Positions 59,386-64,000 of a stretch of 64,000 bases of DNA are shown in pieces. Each line of letters begins with the position of its first letter. Position 1 is the stretch's first letter. The notes beneath the pieces were generated by a model. It saw only the letters and a list, made by a program, of their open reading frames with translations. It was not told the DNA's origin and made no database searches. Position numbers and translations under genes: made by a program. Source of the stretch: Cyprinodon diabolis (taxonomy: Eukaryota; Chordata; Actinopteri; Cyprinodontiformes; Cyprinodontidae); the NCBI GenBank assembly GCA_030533445.1, contig CM060080.1:25750762-25814761 (forward strand). Direction: 5' to 3'.

Positions 59386-61464
59386 TACTTCACTTCTACT
59401 TAGGCTGATATATTTACTGTACTCTTTCTGTTGTCACATGATTGATTAAACAGTGCTCCATGTAATGTTTGAGTTACTAAATAATATTTTTTATAAGGAA
59501 CTCAAACAAAGCTTATGCATAATATATTATCAACTGTCTCAAATCAAAGACTGATTAAGTTACCTTACATTGAAATAAAGATACTCAGCATCTCTCCACA
59601 AGCCCCACTGAGAGCCGGCCTGTGCACTCCATTTACTTTAAATCAGGAAAGACACTGTGGCACCCTATTTAAAACAAGCAAGCTGACCTAGCGTCACCAA
59701 TGAATGTAGCTTACAGCACTTGAGGATTTATGACACTGTCCTCAAACACTACATTAGGCCAGTGGTCTGCGGTGGCTAAAGCAAACAGCAGCGCTCTGTC
59801 AACAGCTATGGAATGCTATTGACACAGATGCTGTGAACAGTGACAGATCGCAGGCAGGAACGCTGCCACGGATCTAACTGGCAGCCAACAGGGATTGCAC
59901 TGGTTGGAAACAGTACTTTATACCTGCTGCACACTTCCTGTTATTCCATTGCTTTACGGAATCTGGTCACATTGTTATGATATGACTCTTAAAATCAAAG
60001 GTCAAATATTTTTTCCATCGACGTTTGAATTAAACTCCCATTTCTGTAGATTATCCGACTATGACCAAATAATAGAATAAAATAAGCAAACTTGATTCAT
60101 CCAATCATCTTATTTTCTTAAGTATTGCCTTTTCGCCCTTTTTTTGATGAATTGTAAACATTTAAATAGAGGGGTTGGGAATTGTACAACTCGATATGTG
60201 ATCCAAATTTTCTGTTATGGGATAAAGTAGAGGTTGCATGTATTTTGCTTTGGAAAGAAGTCAAATACCAAATAAAGCATGGGCTGACTAAATGCTGCTG
60301 AATTGTCCCAAGGTCTGCTCCAGATCAAGTTTTGGATGCAGCTCTGGATCAATAGGACACAGATTCCTTGGATATTATGTTGAAATGCGAGTGAAATGTG
60401 AGATTTCGTCCAATAAAACTCTCCCAGCTACTATGAGAAACAATCAAGGGCTGATAAAAATGTTTTATGTTTAATGATGCAGTATTGACACGAGACAAAT
60501 ATGTTACCTTTACTGATAACAGCTGACAGGTCAGTGACTCTGGGCTTGACATATGGCCTCACATGCAGCATGCACAGCAATGTCATACAGTGCCACTGCC
60601 TATCTGTGTTTGTCTCGGGAGTCCTGCCTCTGGGCTGTTGAACACATTGTCACAGTAATTGCTGTCGCGCAGATTTCTCTTGCACATCATTAAAACTAAT
60701 TGCCTTGCATTCCATCCATTTCAGAAATATGTGCAGCAATTATTACTTTGAGAGAGTAATCATAAAATGAGAATCTGTCAGAAACGAAAGAGAAGAAATG
60801 GCAAACATTCCTGGCATTGCCACTTCAGCCTTAATTATGCCTGAGATAGATTGGCTTAGTTTTCTGGAGAGTGTGTCTACATCCATTTATCTGAAAAAAG
60901 GAAACTATCAGATTGTACATTTTAATTTTATACATAATGGAGCTATAATAAATTATTGATGAAAAACATCAACAAAAAACAAACCCCAAAAAAAACAGCC
61001 TGATATTAAGCATGACCCCTCATTTTAATGGCACTGCTTTTGAGGGGTTGCAAATTGCACTGAAGAAAAAACATCCCAACATAAGGCTGCTGCCATCACT
61101 ATGGCCTACACTATATACAGTATGACAATTGTTTTATCGTAGATTGTTTTCAGATGCCACAAAGAACACTGATAATATGGGAAGTGGTGGCCCAGTGGTC
61201 AGATAGCAGGGCATAGTCCTAGCGAGGGCGTAACGTTTATGCTTCAAACTTCTGACTGTGACTGTGTCCATCTCAGTAAAATCATGTTAAATCTCAAACT
61301 TCCGTTTTTTTAAACTAACAAAATTAAAAAAAGGGCTTCTTACAGTATTATCTAAGAAAATGCTTAACAACATTTTTTTATGAAAATAAATGTAGAAAAA
61401 AAACAATGAGAGAGTTAAATAGCTGTTTTTTTTTTACAGAAAATGGTTAAATATGCAAAGAGAT
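59386..61464. other. Intron sequence, no gene recognised
   Basis: The stretch at about 60480-60850 has more balanced composition and fewer runs than its surroundings and could be conserved non-coding DNA. Nothing else noted. Confidence 0.45.
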
Positions 61465-61803
61465 GGGTTGCACAGTGGAGCAGTGGGTAGCACTGGTGCC
61501 TTGCAGCAAGAAGGTTCTGGCTCTTCCTGCCTGGGTCTTTCTGCATGGAGTTTGCATGTTTTCCCTGAGCATGTGTAAGTTCTCTCCAGATACTCCAGCT
61601 TCCTCCCACAGTCTAAAAACATGACTGTGAGGTTAATTGGCTTCTCTAAATTCCCCTTAGTTGAGTGTGTGTTTGAATGGCTGTCCTGTTTGTGTTGCCC
61701 TGAGATGGACCGGCAACCTGTCCAGGGTGGACCCCGCCTCTCACCCATAGACAGCTGGAGATAGACACCAGCACCCCTCGCAACCCAAGCAGGGATAAGC
61801 AGA
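61465..61803 (+). repeat. Dispersed teleost repeat, about 340 bp
   Basis: GGGTTGCACAGTGGAGCAGT, GCCTTGCAGCAAGAAGGTTC, TCTGCATGGAGTTTGCATGT, CTTCCTCCCACAGTCTAAAA, GAGATGGACCGGCAACCTGT and CAAGCAGGGATAAGCAG make an essentially full-length copy of a very common fish repeat. It is non-coding in the usual sense. A shorter copy on the other strand is at 50281-50476. Confidence 0.8.
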
Positions 61804-63552
61804 TATGCAAAAATCTATGGACAATAATTTTGAATGGTCCTTTTTACATTTAGATTTTTTACTGAAAGATTGAAATATTTTACAGAAGTTTTTGACATAT
61901 TAAATGGCAATCAAATTTTTGGAAGATAAAAGCATTTATTTAGAGGCTCATGTCTACTTCATAAGTGATTCATAAAAATGCTCACAGATGGTTATTAGGA
62001 ATACCCACTAGTAGATTAGGATGAACATATTCTAGCTAATGACATCATGCTAAACTGTTTGCTTTTTTAAAATATGCAATATTAATTTCTGTTTCAATTA
62101 AGGAGTAAGGTTTCTCTTTGGATAATAAATCAATGCCCATTTTTTTTTTTTACATCTGGTCTGTTGTTACGCTTTGAGACGAATGTGCAGTGTTAAATTC
62201 AACATTATACATCCAGATATAAATATGTAAAAAACACAAAGCATGTCAGGAATGGGCCAAGTTTAACCATGGTAAAGCAAGGTCAGAAGTTTACTTTAGT
62301 CATATTTACTCATGTTTATTGTAATCTAACTTTGAGTTTTTCTCAAAATAAAATATAAGTAAAATGAATCTGCAAACAATTTGATTTTTACCAAAATTGA
62401 TTCTGTATGACAGAATATAAATGCTTTTGTCTTGAAAGTGCTTTAAGGTGATAGTGAATTATTGAACATAAATAATTCTAAATTAATTGAATGGAATTTC
62501 TATTTTTTTTATTAGACAGACAAATAGATATAATACTGCACTGCAAGGAGTTTGATTCTATGCAAATTAAATGTATTTTCATTTAGGTTTTTCTTATAAA
62601 CAGAATAGTGAAGACTTAAAATATACACTGTACATGGAAGGCTTTATTGCACTGCTTAGGAGAATCCTGACATTTCCATGCATTACTACACCTAATTAAG
62701 GGAAGCAAAATGCTAGAAGGTTATATTGTCAACACCTATTTTTATTTTTATTCCTATGTATGTTAAGCTTTGAGTACCTCAATTAAGTCAGTCCCTTTGG
62801 CTTTATTATTTTGTTTTTCTATTTGAAATGTGGCTAAAAGTGTCTGAGTTGAAATGTTTGACTCTGATTAAGGTAGTCAAGCTTTCCCCCTTTCCACTGG
62901 ATTATATTTTCATACTTGTACTTGTTTCTCCTTCATTACAACCCAACAGAGATTTGCTCTTACCTCTTTCTGACTCAGAGGTAATGCAAACCATTACATC
63001 TTTACAGCCCTTTCATTGAGCAAGGTGGAATCTGAAACCAAAATCTAACTGAACTCTTAAATGCAGAGAAATCTCCCACATGTCAAATGTGGAGCTTCCA
63101 AATGTAACCTGACAATTTTAAAATAATATTGGTAATGAAAGCACAATCAGAAAAAATATCTCTCTACTGACTAAAAGCATTACATATAATTATGTGATTT
63201 AGAGGCTAGAAAATCCTCTGGAGATGAGAATTTAGTTGATTATGGAAACTTAATTTATGATAGTGTCTAGATTTAGTTCGGAAAAAGAAAATACTGGCAC
63301 TAACATTAGTCGCTTAGGTAAAATACAGCATTTGGGATATTTTGTGAGAGCGGCAGAACAAATTATTAAGGTGCAGAGTTTTTCACAGTTTTTGCTGTCA
63401 CTTGTAAAGATGGGCAAAAACATTTAAAGCAATTGCATTTTTTTTAACAGAAGCATAATCTTCCTACTTAAATGGCATGCTGTGTTGTCTTTCCCTTTCT
63501 AAAGATTATCTAAGAGCAACTGAGCTCTGCATCACCTCTTTTTTATATGCTG
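61804..63552. other. Intron or upstream sequence, nothing recognised
   Basis: AT-rich non-coding DNA; no exon or transposon seen. Confidence 0.5.
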
Positions 63553-63790
63553 GTGAAGATTCTCAGTCATCCAGGTCACAGTCATTCCAAAGAAAACTTA
63601 AGACAAACTATTGGACTTTGTTTTCCAAGTTTGAAGACGTTTTGCGTCCCATGTGCATGTTTTCGAAGCCATAACAAGGCTTTTGTTGGGCTACTCTATA
63701 AAGCCTGGAACCTAACACCACTCCAGACATTTTGAATTAAGAAAGCTTTCTGGATGGGAAGCGAAATGTCTTCAGACTTGGAAAGCAAAG
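63553..63790. mobile_element. Two Penelope-like 3' ends in inverted orientation
   Basis: 63553-63650 (GAAGATTCTCAGTCATCCAG ... GAAGACGTTTTGCGTCCC) matches the plus strand of the repeat at 35228. 63735-63790 (GAAAGCTTTCTGGATGGGAA ... CTTGGAAAGCAAAG) matches its complement. Arms 63616-63650 and 63756-63790 pair over 35 positions with about five mismatches. Confidence 0.65.
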
Positions 63791-64000
63791 TTTTTTTTTT
63801 TATCTCCTTTTTATACCTAAACGAAAAAAGACACTATGGATTATTAATTCCTATGATTTAGTGAAGCCTGTTTTTTTATGCTCAATACAAAAATAGGAAA
63901 AAGAATCATTCAGTGTGCTGCAGAACATTTGGAGAGGCCATTAAAAATGTAAATATAATGGTCTGGTCTATATTATTATTATTAAAAAAAGACACTGCAT

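Noticed and set aside
60349..60552. Possible small minus-strand exon at about 60514-60545 (CCCAG acceptor, GTAACA donor)
   Set aside because: The peptide does not match the expected LTBP N-terminal segment, and signals this weak occur often by chance.

Overview
The window reads as vertebrate, almost certainly teleost (probably percomorph) nuclear DNA. It has AT-rich introns, no bacterial-style gene packing, and a repeat load typical of bony fish: Tc1/mariner, hAT, L2, Penelope-like elements, solo LTRs and common dispersed fish repeats. I see no RNA gene, CRISPR array, or second host gene that I can support.

The only host gene I can demonstrate is on the minus strand: seven consecutive internal exons of a latent TGF-beta binding protein, best matched to ltbp2. 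In transcription order they are 57915-57654, 31966-31701, 30349-30173, 25964-25758, 23738-23455, 18814-18712 and 6503-6429. All have AG/GT borders and their phases join without a break, giving 1374 nt (458 codons) of coding sequence. They encode, in order, an EGF-like domain, a basic/Ser-rich linker, a four-Cys module, a second EGF-like domain, a His/Asn-rich linker and a complete eight-Cys hybrid domain. The signal-peptide exons lie beyond 64000 and the calcium-binding EGF array lies before position 1. The intron between the first two exons seen is 25.7 kb and is packed with transposons.

Layout of repeats: L2 3' end (2388-3076); old Tc1 copy (about 3380-5307) split by an intact DD36E Incomer-type Tc1/mariner element (3843-5048, 346-aa transposase); hAT MITE (6964-7313); fossil relative of the DD36E element (about 9945-10945); L2 fossil (about 11290-12120); a decayed AAGTC-type repeat field (about 16985-18420) holding an LTR-like block; hAT MITE (21087-21289); solo LTR (21589-22070); Tc1 fossil (about 28600-29090); a Penelope-like cluster (35228-37345) with a MITE and a solo LTR nested in it; a MITE (about 42005-43490) holding a hAT (42522-43445); a DD34E Tc1 element with long inverted repeats (46200-47746); a MITE (48710-49238); a hAT-type element (55088-56733); an inverted Tc1 fossil (58543-59385); and an inverted pair of Penelope-like ends (63553-63790).

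The points most worth a second look are the intact DD36E transposase, a perfect 19-bp snap-back palindrome at a deletion junction in the DD34E transposase, a perfect 19-bp hairpin just downstream of the TATA box of a solo LTR that sits in a GIY-YIG reading frame, a MITE whose empty site is present beside it, and an unexplained acidic minus-strand reading frame at 9058-9350.
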